Positions 7,772 through 16,509 of a DNA stretch of 64,000 nt are shown here, one piece after another. Numbering within the stretch: the stretch's first letter is position 1; the number at the start of each line of letters is the position of its first letter. The position numbers were made by a program, and so were the translations under genes. The stretch is from Arthrobacter_M sp030063245 (GTDB lineage: Bacteria; Actinomycetota; Actinomycetes; Actinomycetales; Micrococcaceae), in the NCBI RefSeq assembly GCF_051131705.1, contig NZ_CP180316.1, forward strand, positions 3,534,001 to 3,598,000, written 5' to 3'. The notes beneath the pieces were generated by a model. That model saw nothing but the letters and a program-made list of their open reading frames with translations, made no database searches and was not told the origin of the DNA.

Positions 7772-8899
7772 TCAGTTGTCGATGCTGGCCAGGGTAGCCA
7801 GGCCCTGCACTGTGATCTGGGGTCTTTTTTCGGCACCTGGGAACGTGTGGGCAGTGTCCGGATCGTCCACGACGGCCAACGCCGACGTCGGGATGCTCAG
7901 TGTGACCGTGTCGCCGGCGGCAAGCGCACGGCCCCACGGAATTTCGGCACGCAACAGAACCCCGGCCGCATCCACGCTGACCAGCCGCCGCGGACCCAGG
8001 ACCCGCAGCCCGGAAACCGTTGCATGGAGCCCGGGGCCGTTACCCGGGCCGACTTCGATGCTCTCCTGGCGCACGAGCAGAATCCCTGGGCCGGGCGGCC
8101 AGGTCGTGTCACCGGGCAGCCGCAGCGCGCCCAGCGCCGAGTGGTGGCATCCGTTGCGCACGGTGCCCGGGATCTCGTTGGCACCGCCCATCAGCCGGCT
8201 GGCTTCCAGGGAGACCGGGCGTGAGTACATCCGTTCAACGCTGTCATGCTGGAGCATCCGGCCGCCACTGAACAGGGCAATCTTCTCGGCCACGGCGGCT
8301 GCCTCACTGCGGTCATGGGTGACCATCAGGACTGTGGGGTTCACGCTGCGCCGCAGCTGCGCCAGCAGATCATGCATGACAGAGCGCAGTTCCGGATCCA
8401 GGGCGCTGAACGGCTCGTCCAGCAGCAGCACTGCCGGTCTGGCTGCCAGGGCCCGGGCGATGGCGACCCGCTGTGCCTGGCCGCCGGAGAGCGCCGCGAC
8501 CGGGCGTGGGCCAAACCCTGCCAGCTGCACGAGTTCGAGGAAGCCGGCAGCATCGGCCCGTGCCGCCCTCTTGGCGACTCCGCGGACGGTGCCGGCGAAA
8601 GCAACATTGTCCAGGACATTCAGGTGTGGGAAGAGCAGCGGACGCTGCTGGACCATGGCCATGCCGCGGTGCTCGGGCCTGACCCCGGCCATGTCTTGGC
8701 CGCCGACCAGGACACGACCGGCGTCGGGCCGCTCGAGGCCGGAGATGGCGCGCAGCAGGCTACTCTTCCCGGCACCGGAGGGACCCAGCAGCGCGGTGCA
8801 CGAGCACGCCTCCACGGTCAGGTCGACGTGGTCCAGGACGGGTGAGGCGGTGCCCGGGAATGATTTTGACAGTCCCTCCACCGTGACCGCTGGGATCAT
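7772..8899 (-). CDS. ABC importer ATP-binding protein
   Basis: This 375-residue ATPase powers the importer encoded by the preceding genes. It has Walker A (LLGPSGAGKSS, about residue 40), Q-loop, signature LSGGQAQR (about 140), Walker B VLLLDEPFSALD, and the switch His in MVTHDRSEA. A roughly 120-residue C-terminal extension resembles the TOBE-type regulatory domain of the CUT1/FbpC/PotA group. The ATG overlaps the stop of the permease gene (ATGA), so it is the last gene of the operon. The general type is that of importers for ions, polyamines, thiamine-like compounds or similar small molecules. The substrate is not evident. Confidence 0.9.
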   Translation of the reverse strand: MIPAVTVEGLSKSFPGTASPVLDHVDLTVEACSCTALLGPSGAGKSSLLRAISGLERPDAGRVLVGGQDMAGVRPEHRGMAMVQQRPLLFPHLNVLDNVAFAGTVRGVAKRAARADAAGFLELVQLAGFGPRPVAALSGGQAQRVAIARALAARPAVLLLDEPFSALDPELRSVMHDLLAQLRRSVNPTVLMVTHDRSEAAAVAEKIALFSGGRMLQHDSVERMYSRPVSLEASRLMGGANEIPGTVRNGCHHSALGALRLPGDTTWPPGPGILLVRQESIEVGPGNGPGLHATVSGLRVLGPRRLVSVDAAGVLLRAEIPWGRALAAGDTVTLSIPTSALAVVDDPDTAHTFPGAEKRPQITVQGLATLASIDN

Positions 8900-9777
8900 T
8901 TCACGTCTCCATTCGTTTGATGACTTCTTGGCCGGCGCCCGAAGAGTCCAAGGACCAGCAGCAGGACAAGCGGCGGCAGCAGGGCCGCCGCGGAGAGCAG
9001 TGCGACGGTGGCATCGTTGCCGGTGCCAGCGGCCGCGGCAGCCACCAGGAGGGGGACGGTGACGATCGTGCCGCCACCGACGAGGACGGTGATGACATAG
9101 TCGCTCCAGCCGACCAGGAATGCCAGGAAGGCTGCCCGGGCCAGGGCCGGCGCCAGCAACGGCAGCTGAACCCGCCACATGACCTGCCATGCAGAGGCGC
9201 CAAGGAGGCGGGCCTCCTCCTCGACGGCGAGGTCGTGGGCGCCGTAGGCGACACGCATGGTGTAGCTCGTGTACGGCAGGGCGTACACCGTCAGCAGAAG
9301 AACGACGCCGGCAAAGGGGGGAACCTGCAGGCGCAACAGCAGCACGTTCAGTCCCAGTGCCGCGACGAATGCCGGCAGGGCGAGCGGGGCGAACAGCAGG
9401 ACGTTCACGGCCGAGGCGAGGAGGACCCGGCGGTAGGCCAGGGCGCGTGCGGCAAGAATACCAAGGGGCGTGGCGACTGCGCTGACCAGCAGCCCCAGGA
9501 GCAGGGAGCGGCCGAAGGCCGGCACGGCACCCTGCGCGAGGGCGGCACGCACCCCGCCCCAGCCCCAGGCCTGGGGCAGCACTGCCGGAAAGGACCAGCG
9601 GTCGGCAAAGGCCCACAAGGCCAGGGGCACGAGCGGCAGGACGAACCAAAGCGCCAGAGCCAGGGCCAACAGGACCCTGAGGGTGCGGGCGATGCCATGG
9701 GATGCCCTCAGCCCGTTTCCGGGCCGGACGGGCCAGGAGAGTGGCGTACGGGAATCGGGTGGGAGGGTCAGCGCCAC
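8896..9777 (-). CDS. ABC importer permease, second subunit
   Basis: This 293-residue integral membrane protein has about six hydrophobic segments. It has an EAA-type loop (EEEARLLGASAWQVMWRV, about residue 185) that docks on the ATPase. It overlaps the upstream permease by ten bases and the ATPase gene by four. It pairs with the protein at 9768-10637 to form a heterodimeric channel. In the distantly similar E. coli YnjBCD system the two permease halves are fused in one protein, while here they are separate. Confidence 0.88.
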   Translation of the reverse strand: MALTLPPDSRTPLSWPVRPGNGLRASHGIARTLRVLLALALALWFVLPLVPLALWAFADRWSFPAVLPQAWGWGGVRAALAQGAVPAFGRSLLLGLLVSAVATPLGILAARALAYRRVLLASAVNVLLFAPLALPAFVAALGLNVLLLRLQVPPFAGVVLLLTVYALPYTSYTMRVAYGAHDLAVEEEARLLGASAWQVMWRVQLPLLAPALARAAFLAFLVGWSDYVITVLVGGGTIVTVPLLVAAAAAGTGNDATVALLSAAALLPPLVLLLVLGLFGRRPRSHQTNGDVK

Positions 9778-10637
9778 AGTGTGCTCCTGCGCAGGTAGGC
9801 CAGGGCGGCGGCCACGGCGCCAAAGGACAGCAGGGTGGTCACGATGGCCACTGCTGCCGCTTCAGGCCTGGCGGTGAGTGTTGCGGCATTGAACAGGCGC
9901 AGCGCCATGACGGGCAGGGGTTCCGGATACGCCCGTCCCAGCAGCCATGCGACTTCGTAGGAGCCAAAGCTGTAGACGAAGATGATCGTGGCGGAGACGG
10001 TCAAGGTGGGCAGGCTGAGGGGAAGCAGGACGTTCCGGAGCCGGCTGAGCCTCCCGGCGCCCAACAGTGCTGCTGTTTCGTCGTAGCTGACCGCCCGGGT
10101 GGCGAGGGTTCCGGTGACCACCAAGGCCACGAAGGCTGATTCCTTCCATCCGTATTCTGCGACAACGCCGATCCACCACGGACCGCCGACCAGTTCCGGC
10201 CATGACCCGCCGGCATTGAACAGGCGGGCGAGCAGTCCCGAGTCGGCCAGCAGCAAGGAGACGGAGGCAGCGCCGACGATGTGCGGCACGGGAACGGTCA
10301 GAGTGCCCAGGGCGGCGACGACCTTGCCACACCACCTGCCCTGGACAATGACAAGCGCTGCGGTGAACCCCACGAGGCAGGCCACCACTGTCGATGCCGC
10401 AGCTATCGCCAGGGAAAGGACGATCCCCACCGGCAGGTCGCTGGCCTGGGCTGCATACGCCGCCGCCGTCAGGGACGGCGGGCCCACCAGGGGGAACAGG
10501 CCCAGGCTCTGGGCGAGGGCCGTGGCCATTCCCCCGATGACCACGAAAGCGGTAATGAGGATGGCGGGGGCTGCCATCAGCGTCCCGGGAAGCCAGGAAC
10601 GACCGCCTACGGGCGCCGGTGGGGCCATGTCCGTCAT
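9768..10637 (-). CDS. ABC importer permease, first subunit
   Basis: This 289-residue membrane protein starts at the ATG that shares a base with the stop of the binding-protein gene (TGATG); an in-frame start 18 codons upstream would overlap that gene. It has multiple membrane segments and a coupling loop containing DETAALLGAGRLSRL. The length and topology fit binding-protein-dependent permeases. The tight gene packing indicates one transcript with the binding protein, partner permease and ATPase. Confidence 0.87.
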   Translation of the reverse strand: MTDMAPPAPVGGRSWLPGTLMAAPAILITAFVVIGGMATALAQSLGLFPLVGPPSLTAAAYAAQASDLPVGIVLSLAIAAASTVVACLVGFTAALVIVQGRWCGKVVAALGTLTVPVPHIVGAASVSLLLADSGLLARLFNAGGSWPELVGGPWWIGVVAEYGWKESAFVALVVTGTLATRAVSYDETAALLGAGRLSRLRNVLLPLSLPTLTVSATIIFVYSFGSYEVAWLLGRAYPEPLPVMALRLFNAATLTARPEAAAVAIVTTLLSFGAVAAALAYLRRSTLWR

Positions 10638-11884
10638 CACCGGCCCGCCAGAACCAGTCGCCGCCACGCGTCGTCGAGCGCCGGCACCCAAGCGGCAGAA
10701 AGTTCCGGGTTGGCATTTCGGGAAAGCACATCGTAGGACGGCACGACGGCGGACTGCGGCAGCTGCTCGAACAGGGCTCGCTGGGCAGGGTCCAACCGGG
10801 CAGTGTCCAGAACGGTGTACTGGCCCCAGACCCGCGGGTCTGCTTTGGCGGCCTGTTGTTCCGGTGACAGCGCCAGGTTCGCGACTGCCATAGCCGCTGC
10901 CTTGTGCCCGGAGGTTGACGGGATGGCAAGAAAACTGGCGTTCCCCACCGTGCCCTCGTTCAGGGTGAGGACTTTCGTGGCGGCAGGATAGGTGCCGTCG
11001 GCGACGAGTTTGGTCAGTTCGGCCGGTCCGTAGGTCATGGTGAAGTCCACCTGCCCACCCGCATAGAGGGTATTGAGTTCAGCGGAGGTCTTGGGGTATG
11101 TCTTACCCTGGCGCCAGAGTGAAGGGGCCAGTTCCTTGAGCCTGCTGTACAGGGCGGGGGTGAGCCGGTCGAAGGCTTTCTGGTCAAAGCGCAGCGGCAC
11201 ATTTTTGTCACCGCCGGAGACGCTGTCGAGTCCTTCCCGGATAAAGACGGATCCGGTGAAATCCGGGGGCGCGGGGTAGGTGAAGCGGCCGGGGTGTTGT
11301 TGTGCCCAGTCCAACAGCCCGGCCAGGGTATGTGGCGGGTCGGTGACGGTAGCGGAGTTGTAGGCGATGGTGAACTGCGCTTTGCTCCACGGTGCCTCGC
11401 AACCCTGGACCGGGGTTCCGAAGTCGTTGCCCAGCAGGGGATCGGAGGAGTTGGTCAGCAACATGTTCGGCAGCTGCGACGTCCAGCCGCATGACCAGGC
11501 GCCGGCCTGCTTTCCGGTGCCGAAGTTGTCCCCGTTGACCCAGACCAAGTCGACGGTGCCATCCCGGGTGCCGGCCTGGATCTCGGTCAGGACACGGTTC
11601 AGGGCGTCTCTGGTATCGGCGACGGGAACGCGCTGGAGCGTGACCCCCAGCGTGGCCGCGGCCGGGATCAAGTCCTTGTCCACATAGGCGTTGCCCTGTT
11701 CGTCACCGCCATACATCCACAACCGCACCGTCTGGCCCTTCGCATCCGCGACGACCTGGTCCCAGCTGGCAAAACTCTGCTGCGCCGGGGCTGGGGCGCT
11801 GCAGGCGCTGAGGACAAGCAAGGCAGCGGCAGCGCCTGCGATGAACGTGCCGAACCGGATGCGGCGGATGCCGAACCTTCGCAT
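10637..11884 (-). CDS. ABC importer substrate-binding lipoprotein (YnjB-like)
   Basis: This 415-residue secreted lipoprotein has a basic N-terminus, a hydrophobic stretch and a lipobox LVLSAC with the lipidated Cys at residue 28. The mature part reads like solute-binding proteins of the YnjB/PotD/ThiB group (WDQVVADAKGQTVRLWMYGG near the start, a repeated Asn/Trp-rich pocket region). AAGGAAAG precedes the ATG, which lies one base after the radical SAM stop. It should capture the ligand outside the membrane. YnjB itself has no firmly established ligand, so none is proposed. Confidence 0.87.
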   Translation of the reverse strand: MRRFGIRRIRFGTFIAGAAAALLVLSACSAPAPAQQSFASWDQVVADAKGQTVRLWMYGGDEQGNAYVDKDLIPAAATLGVTLQRVPVADTRDALNRVLTEIQAGTRDGTVDLVWVNGDNFGTGKQAGAWSCGWTSQLPNMLLTNSSDPLLGNDFGTPVQGCEAPWSKAQFTIAYNSATVTDPPHTLAGLLDWAQQHPGRFTYPAPPDFTGSVFIREGLDSVSGGDKNVPLRFDQKAFDRLTPALYSRLKELAPSLWRQGKTYPKTSAELNTLYAGGQVDFTMTYGPAELTKLVADGTYPAATKVLTLNEGTVGNASFLAIPSTSGHKAAAMAVANLALSPEQQAAKADPRVWGQYTVLDTARLDPAQRALFEQLPQSAVVPSYDVLSRNANPELSAAWVPALDDAWRRLVLAGR

Positions 11885-11885
11885 A

Positions 11886-13376
11886 TCAGCCTTTCCTTGT
11901 CCGCGCGCCGGCCGGGCCGGTGGTCGAATCCGTGGAGGCAGGAACGGTCGAGGCCGGATCCCCGTTCGCCGGAGGGCGTGTGACGGGCCTGATGGGGAGC
12001 ATTTTGCGCAATCCGACGTTTTCGCCGGCATCCAGGACCGAATGCTGGACACAGGCGGGCACCAGCACCCCGGTCTCCGCGTGGCTCATGGTGTACATGC
12101 AGGCGCCGAGGCGTTCTTGGGTTTCCTTGATTTTCGGGTCATCGCTGGCCACGCCTTGCTCCATCAATGCCCAGGCCGGGGCGACGTCGGCGGCATCCAT
12201 GAAGTTGTGCACCACGAACGTCCTGAAGGACAGGCGGCGTTTGAAGGCCGCGGACGCTACGGCCCGCAGCCCGCCCGCCCGGCGCATCAGGCGCACGGCG
12301 AAGGAGACGAGGTGGGGAACGTCGCCCGGGTAGGACAGGAGCGCCCGCAGGATTTTCGCGCCCACAATCCAGGCGGGGGTGCCGCCAAAAATCATGCCAC
12401 CAAAGTGCGCCAGGACCCTGTCGCGGGCCGCAAGGTCCCTGGGGTCATCCGGGTCCAGCAGGGCAGCGCTGCGGGTCCCGGCGGTGACGGTGACGGCGGT
12501 CCTGTTGCAGCGCGGGTCCCCAAACTGGGTGCCCTGCCACGGGATGGCATGCCCGGCCCCGGCCTCGATCCGGGACCACACCGCATCGATGGAGACGGCC
12601 TCGAATCCTTCGGACCACCTGCGGTCATCCCCGATGTAGGCTGCCGGTTGGAACGAGAGCATGTCATACGGCATCTCCAACACGACCCGGGCCACCTCGG
12701 TGACTTGGTCAAGGTTGGCCGGTGTGACGGTCATGTTGTGGGCGAGGTAGGAACGGACGCCGTGATCGTGTTTAAGGGTGGTGAACATTTCAGCGAACTG
12801 TGCCCGGAACGGGTTGAGCTCGGCTTCGCTGTGGGGGCGCACGGCGCCGCGTCGTCCGCGCATCAGCGAATCAAAGTGGGCGGCGAAGGAGACCCTGTCA
12901 AAGCGTGGCGTGCCGCCCGGGCCCAGTACGACGTCGAGCAGGTATTGGTAGTCAAAGTCTCCGTGGGTCATGGACATCGGTTCCCGGCCGTTGGCACGCA
13001 TGGCCAACAGCGCCGCGGCGTGGTCCCCGGCGGGGAGCAGGCTGACTTCCCCGCCGATCAACTGGGCATGGGCGCGGGGGCCACGGACGCTGCGGAGGTA
13101 CTCCATCTGTTCGGTGACGCCTTTGACGGTGTGGCCGCCGTCGATCCTGACTTTGTTCGCGTCGGCCGAGTGGTAGCAGGGTGAGCAGGTGAGGTTGCAT
13201 TTGGGGAAGACTCCGTGCGTGCCTTCGCATCCGACGGCGGTCCGCCCCAGCAGCTGGCCGGGGGTTTTGACGTGATCAGGCAGCTGCGCCCAGCGCCGCT
13301 CCAGTGCATTCCTGCTTTCGGGCTGGATCGGCCTGGTGGTCATTTCGATGCCTCGGAGGAGGGCGGCGATCTTCAT
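11886..13376 (-). CDS. Radical SAM enzyme of unknown reaction
   Basis: This 496-residue protein carries the radical SAM cluster motif CNLTCSPC (Cys 60, 64 and 67), which binds a 4Fe-4S cluster to cleave S-adenosylmethionine. It is followed by GGEVSLLP (about residue 114), the usual GGE SAM-binding element. Several further Cys occur in the C-terminal third and might bind an extra cluster, but no clear SPASM spacing is seen. The start is chosen for AAGAGGA six bases upstream; alternatives lie six codons up and eleven codons down. It sits between AhpD-like and importer genes in a tight operon. Confidence 0.87.
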   Translation of the reverse strand: MKIAALLRGIEMTTRPIQPESRNALERRWAQLPDHVKTPGQLLGRTAVGCEGTHGVFPKCNLTCSPCYHSADANKVRIDGGHTVKGVTEQMEYLRSVRGPRAHAQLIGGEVSLLPAGDHAAALLAMRANGREPMSMTHGDFDYQYLLDVVLGPGGTPRFDRVSFAAHFDSLMRGRRGAVRPHSEAELNPFRAQFAEMFTTLKHDHGVRSYLAHNMTVTPANLDQVTEVARVVLEMPYDMLSFQPAAYIGDDRRWSEGFEAVSIDAVWSRIEAGAGHAIPWQGTQFGDPRCNRTAVTVTAGTRSAALLDPDDPRDLAARDRVLAHFGGMIFGGTPAWIVGAKILRALLSYPGDVPHLVSFAVRLMRRAGGLRAVASAAFKRRLSFRTFVVHNFMDAADVAPAWALMEQGVASDDPKIKETQERLGACMYTMSHAETGVLVPACVQHSVLDAGENVGLRKMLPIRPVTRPPANGDPASTVPASTDSTTGPAGARTRKG

Positions 13377-13437
13377 GGTGGTCCTCTTGGTCATGCTGCG
13401 GATGCGGGCTGGAGGCGGATGGTGGTCCGGTTCCCTT

Positions 13438-13986
13438 TTAGGCGTGCAGTTCCGGTGCCGCCGGGAGATCCAGCTCGGTGCCGGCGTAGTGGTTGAAGTA
13501 GTTGGTGAACAGGTTCGCGGCAATGTGGGCAAAAGTCTCTGCGAGTTCATCGGCACTCCAGCCGGCGGCCAGGGCAGCCTGCCAGGTGGCTTCCTGGACG
13601 TGTCCGGTGTTGGCCGCGGCCTCGCGGGCGACGGCGGTGATGGTGTCGATCTTGTCGTCGAAGTCCACTTCCCCGGCGCGGATGTCAAGGATCTGCTGCT
13701 CCTCAAGGCCCGCCCGTCGGGCCGAGAGGGTGTGCGCGGCCTGGCAGTAGTCGCAGCCGTTCTGGTTGCCCACGGCCAGGGCGATGGCCTCCCGGGTGCG
13801 GGCGTTGAAGGTGCCGTGTGCGGCGATGGCTGCGTTCATCCCCGTGTAGGAGGCGATCACGGCCGGAGAGTGTGCCATTCCGGCATGGATGTTCAGCAGC
13901 TTGCCCATTTTCCGCTCGAGTTTCCTCGCTGTCTCTTGTGAGGCTTCGGGTGCGGTGGCAACGGTGTGAGTGGGAATGCGTGGCAT
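13438..13986 (-). CDS. AhpD-like (carboxymuconolactone decarboxylase family) protein
   Basis: This 182-residue helical protein has the motif CDYCQAAHT (about residue 96), the CxxC plus His that forms the redox and proton-relay site in AhpD-like alkylhydroperoxidases. It begins MPRIPTHTVATAPEAS, as do many actinobacterial members of the family. The operon position after DUF427 and before the radical SAM enzyme suggests a peroxide or thiol-redox task connected to that enzyme. Substrate unknown. Confidence 0.87.
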   Translation of the reverse strand: MPRIPTHTVATAPEASQETARKLERKMGKLLNIHAGMAHSPAVIASYTGMNAAIAAHGTFNARTREAIALAVGNQNGCDYCQAAHTLSARRAGLEEQQILDIRAGEVDFDDKIDTITAVAREAAANTGHVQEATWQAALAAGWSADELAETFAHIAANLFTNYFNHYAGTELDLPAAPELHA

Positions 13987-14048
13987 GGGGGGTGATCTCC
14001 GGTCTTTCGTAATGTGGGGGGCAAGCAGGGTGGCGAGAGAGTGACGGC

Positions 14049-14348
14049 TCAGTGTTTCTCGTCGCGAATGACGATGCCACTGGCGGGGTCGAAAGCGACG
14101 TGGCCCTTGATCGTCCAGGCAAGCGGGGACGGCAGGGGGTAGGACCAGGCGGCGTTGGAAGCGCGGAAACCACCGGCGTGGACATGGTGGTAGCGGGCGA
14201 TGCCCTTCCAAAAGCACAAGGTGCGCAGCCAACTCTTCGCCAAGACAGCGGGTTCGACGGAGTTGGGCGGAAAGTAGTGGTTTCCCTCCAGAAAGACCGT
14301 CTGCTCCGCGCGGGCGATCACCTGGCCGTGAAACGTGGCCGTTATCAT
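14049..14348 (-). CDS. DUF427 domain protein
   Basis: This complete 99-residue DUF427 protein contains the typical NHYFPPNSV and CFWKGIARYHHV segments and the aromatic-rich AAWSYPLPSP. The start overlaps the Crp/Fnr stop by four bases (ATGA), so translation is coupled. DUF427 proteins are small beta-rich proteins of unknown function that often lie in oxidative-stress or metabolic operons. The sequence shows nothing more specific. Confidence 0.9.
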   Translation of the reverse strand: MITATFHGQVIARAEQTVFLEGNHYFPPNSVEPAVLAKSWLRTLCFWKGIARYHHVHAGGFRASNAAWSYPLPSPLAWTIKGHVAFDPASGIVIRDEKH

Positions 14349-15133
14349 GAGGAGCTCCGGGCCAGTTTATGAAGGATGTCCCGGTCCGTGACGATAATGC
14401 GTCCGCGGCCCTGCCGGACGGCATTTTTGCCGGTGAGCTCGCCCATGACCTTGCTGGTGGCCTCCCGGGAGGCGCCCAGCAGCCCGGCGAGTTGTTCGTG
14501 GGTGAGGTGGATGGTGCGTCCCTGGCTGAAACGGTGCGGTGTGATGTTCTCCGAGAGTTTCAACAGTGTTGAGGCAACCTGGGCGGAAAGCGGTTTCAGG
14601 GCCAGGTCGGTGAGGCGTTCCTCAAGCCGGGCGACCTGCTCGCCGAGCAGCCGGGAGATGCGGATGGCGATGCGCGGATCCGAAAGCAGGAACCGTTCGA
14701 CCTCGTCCACGCTGAGTTGGCAGATCGTGGCATCCTCGATGGCCTCGGCGTAGTTGTCATACATGCGCTGGCCGACGAGCATCATTTCCCCGAACACGGC
14801 ACCGGGTTCCAGGATGGCCATGGTCAGGGCCTTGCCGTCCTCGGCGACCCTGAAGACCCGGACCCGGCCGCTCTTGAGGATGAACAGGGCCGTGACCGGC
14901 TGGGACTGGCTGAAGAGCAGTTCCCCGCGGCGGAACAGCCGGGCCGGGGCCATGAGGTCCATGGCCGCGATTTCCTGGGCGCTCAGGTCGGCGAACAGCT
15001 CGACTTCGGTCAAGCAGCTGAACGGATCAAGCGGTCCACTCACCAACGGTTCTGCCTCTCGTAGGCTCGGGGTCCACGGCCTCAGGTCGCCGGGGACGAC
15101 GGCGGCCAGCTCACTTTTGCATTCATCCCTCAT
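14345..15133 (-). CDS. Crp/Fnr-family transcriptional regulator
   Basis: This 262-residue protein has a cyclic-nucleotide-binding-type beta-roll (about residues 40-150, with LFRRGELLFSQSQPV and EPGAVFGEMMLVG), a long dimer helix and a C-terminal winged helix (LTHEQLAGLLGASREATSK, about 205-225). It has no N-terminal Cys cluster like Fnr; its few Cys are scattered. It is the second gene of the operon that includes the radical SAM enzyme and importer, and it probably controls that operon. The effector is unknown. Confidence 0.9.
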   Translation of the reverse strand: MRDECKSELAAVVPGDLRPWTPSLREAEPLVSGPLDPFSCLTEVELFADLSAQEIAAMDLMAPARLFRRGELLFSQSQPVTALFILKSGRVRVFRVAEDGKALTMAILEPGAVFGEMMLVGQRMYDNYAEAIEDATICQLSVDEVERFLLSDPRIAIRISRLLGEQVARLEERLTDLALKPLSAQVASTLLKLSENITPHRFSQGRTIHLTHEQLAGLLGASREATSKVMGELTGKNAVRQGRGRIIVTDRDILHKLARSSS

Positions 15134-15582
15134 GGCCGGCCCGCAATGACCCGTACGGCCACCAACCCCAGAATAGCCCCAAAGATCATGTGCCCCATCA
15201 GGCTCAGCACAGCGGTCGGGCTGACGGCGAAAAGCGGCATGCCCAACATGGCTGGCATGATCATCAGCGGACCCAGGACCCACCAGATGGCTCCGTAGGC
15301 AAGTCCGACGAGCGCGCTGCGGCGATAACCGGTCAGGGGCCGGTTGCCGAACAGTACGGTCAGGCCCAGCCCGATAAACACAGAAATCATCAGGTGGACG
15401 CCGAATCCGACCACGGCCGACGAGGAGCCGACCATGGAGGCGATCATTGGCAGCATGCCCATCATCGCCATCAGCATGCCGAAAACGATGCCGCCGGCAA
15501 GGCCGCCGGAGACCCCGGCGAGAACCCGCTTGCCCAGGCCGGAGGAAATGGAAGAGTGTGTAAGAGCTGGTGCGGAAGCCAT
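15130..15582 (-). CDS. Small integral membrane protein
   Basis: This 150-residue protein has about four hydrophobic segments rich in Met, Gly and Ala (for example GGIVFGMLMAMMGMLPM). The first lies near residue 20 and there is no cleavable signal. The stop overlaps the regulator start (ATGA). It is the first gene of the minus-strand operon, so the promoter should lie in 15583-15739. No family is recognised. The Met-rich helices might bind metal, but this is speculation. Confidence 0.75.
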   Translation of the reverse strand: MASAPALTHSSISSGLGKRVLAGVSGGLAGGIVFGMLMAMMGMLPMIASMVGSSSAVVGFGVHLMISVFIGLGLTVLFGNRPLTGYRRSALVGLAYGAIWWVLGPLMIMPAMLGMPLFAVSPTAVLSLMGHMIFGAILGLVAVRVIAGRP

Positions 15583-15739
15583 GGCGGCGGCCTTTCGTGG
15601 AGGTGGTTGTGCTGACCCCTTCAACGTATGACCGGTCAAGGCCCCTCTTCCGTAATCTGGAGTACACAACAAGCCACTGCCGCCGGCCTTGTCCTTTATC
15701 GCGATCGCATCCCCGCCCGAGAGCCTGCGCGGTGGCGGT

Positions 15740-16396
15740 TCACCCTGTCCGGCTCGGCACCGTTTTCCCGGCCCGGATCTGGAGGTGGCCCGCCCGGGCC
15801 GAGGCCCGGACGACCTCGGTGCACTGTTCCTCGACGGCCCGCCAGGGTGCGGCATGGATGTCGGAGCCACCCAGCGCGCAGGCCAGCCGCGCCAGCGGAG
15901 TCAGCCACCGCGCCCAGCCCAAAGGGTCCTGCATGTCCACGACCCCGACCAGGCCGCCCGGGCCCAGCAGGGACGTCGTGGTCGCCCAGGCCCGTTCCCA
16001 ATCACCCATTAGCGACAGCGAGTACGTGGCAAGGGCGGCGTCCGAGAGGGCCGTTCCCCCTGCCTCCACGATGCGTCTCTGGAGGGTGGCGGGGTCCTCA
16101 AGCACCATATCCGCCTGGACCAGGATGACATTGTCGCAGTGGCGGGCTTCGGCGCGGCGGCGGGCCTGGCGGAGCATCTGGGCGCTGCGGTCGATGCCCA
16201 CGATCGTGCCGGAGGCACCGATACGGTCCTGCAGCAGGGCGAAATTCAGCCCCGTGCCGCATCCGATGTCCAGCACCTGCTGGCCCTGAGTGGGGGCGAG
16301 GGCAGCGATGCCGAGCACCCGTCCGGCATGATAGAGAGGGTATTCCCCCGACAGCAGGTCATAGAACGGGGCAAACCGCGTGTATTTATCGCCCAA
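15740..16396 (-). CDS. Class I SAM-dependent methyltransferase
   Basis: This 218-residue methyltransferase has motif I VLDIGCGTGLNFALL and the acidic post-I residue in GIDRSAQML. It resembles small UbiE-like or phosphatidylethanolamine-type methyltransferases, starting with YTRFAPFYDLLSG. A TTG start is preferred because AAGGAG lies six bases before it; an ATG 29 codons upstream would add a charged, non-conserved segment. It is divergent from the MerA-like gene, with 113 bp between. The neighbouring phosphatidyltransferase makes a lipid acceptor conceivable, but that is inference. Confidence 0.82.
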   Translation of the reverse strand: MGDKYTRFAPFYDLLSGEYPLYHAGRVLGIAALAPTQGQQVLDIGCGTGLNFALLQDRIGASGTIVGIDRSAQMLRQARRRAEARHCDNVILVQADMVLEDPATLQRRIVEAGGTALSDAALATYSLSLMGDWERAWATTTSLLGPGGLVGVVDMQDPLGWARWLTPLARLACALGGSDIHAAPWRAVEEQCTEVVRASARAGHLQIRAGKTVPSRTG

Positions 16397-16457
16397 GGTG
16401 GGCTCCTTCCGGTTCGTTCCGTTTCGCTCCGCGTCGGCGGCACGGTCGCGGCGGACC

Positions 16458-16471
16458 GCACCGGCCGGTGC
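16458..16471. promoter_or_regulatory. 14-bp palindrome between divergent genes
   Basis: GCACCGGCCGGTGC is a perfect palindrome in the 113-bp space between the methyltransferase and the MerA-like gene, 38 bp before the latter's ATG. It could be an operator for both genes. In GC-rich DNA such a palindrome may also arise by chance. Confidence 0.35.
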
Positions 16472-16509
16472 AGTGTCCGGCAATCAAGCTCACTCAAGAG
16501 GAGTCCATC

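Noticed and set aside
7524..9062. 512-codon plus-strand open frame opposite the ABC ATPase
   Set aside because: Ser/Arg/Pro-rich translation without motifs, entirely antisense to the ATPase and permease genes.
11691..13184. 497-codon plus-strand open frame opposite the binding-protein and radical SAM genes
   Set aside because: Shadow of two genes with strong family motifs on the other strand; its own translation shows no domain.
11886..16396. Arsenic methylation and arsenosugar synthesis cluster (methyltransferase plus radical SAM plus MerA-like and VTT genes)
   Set aside because: The neighbourhood is suggestive, but the methyltransferase lacks the Cys pattern of ArsM and the radical SAM protein does not look like ArsS.
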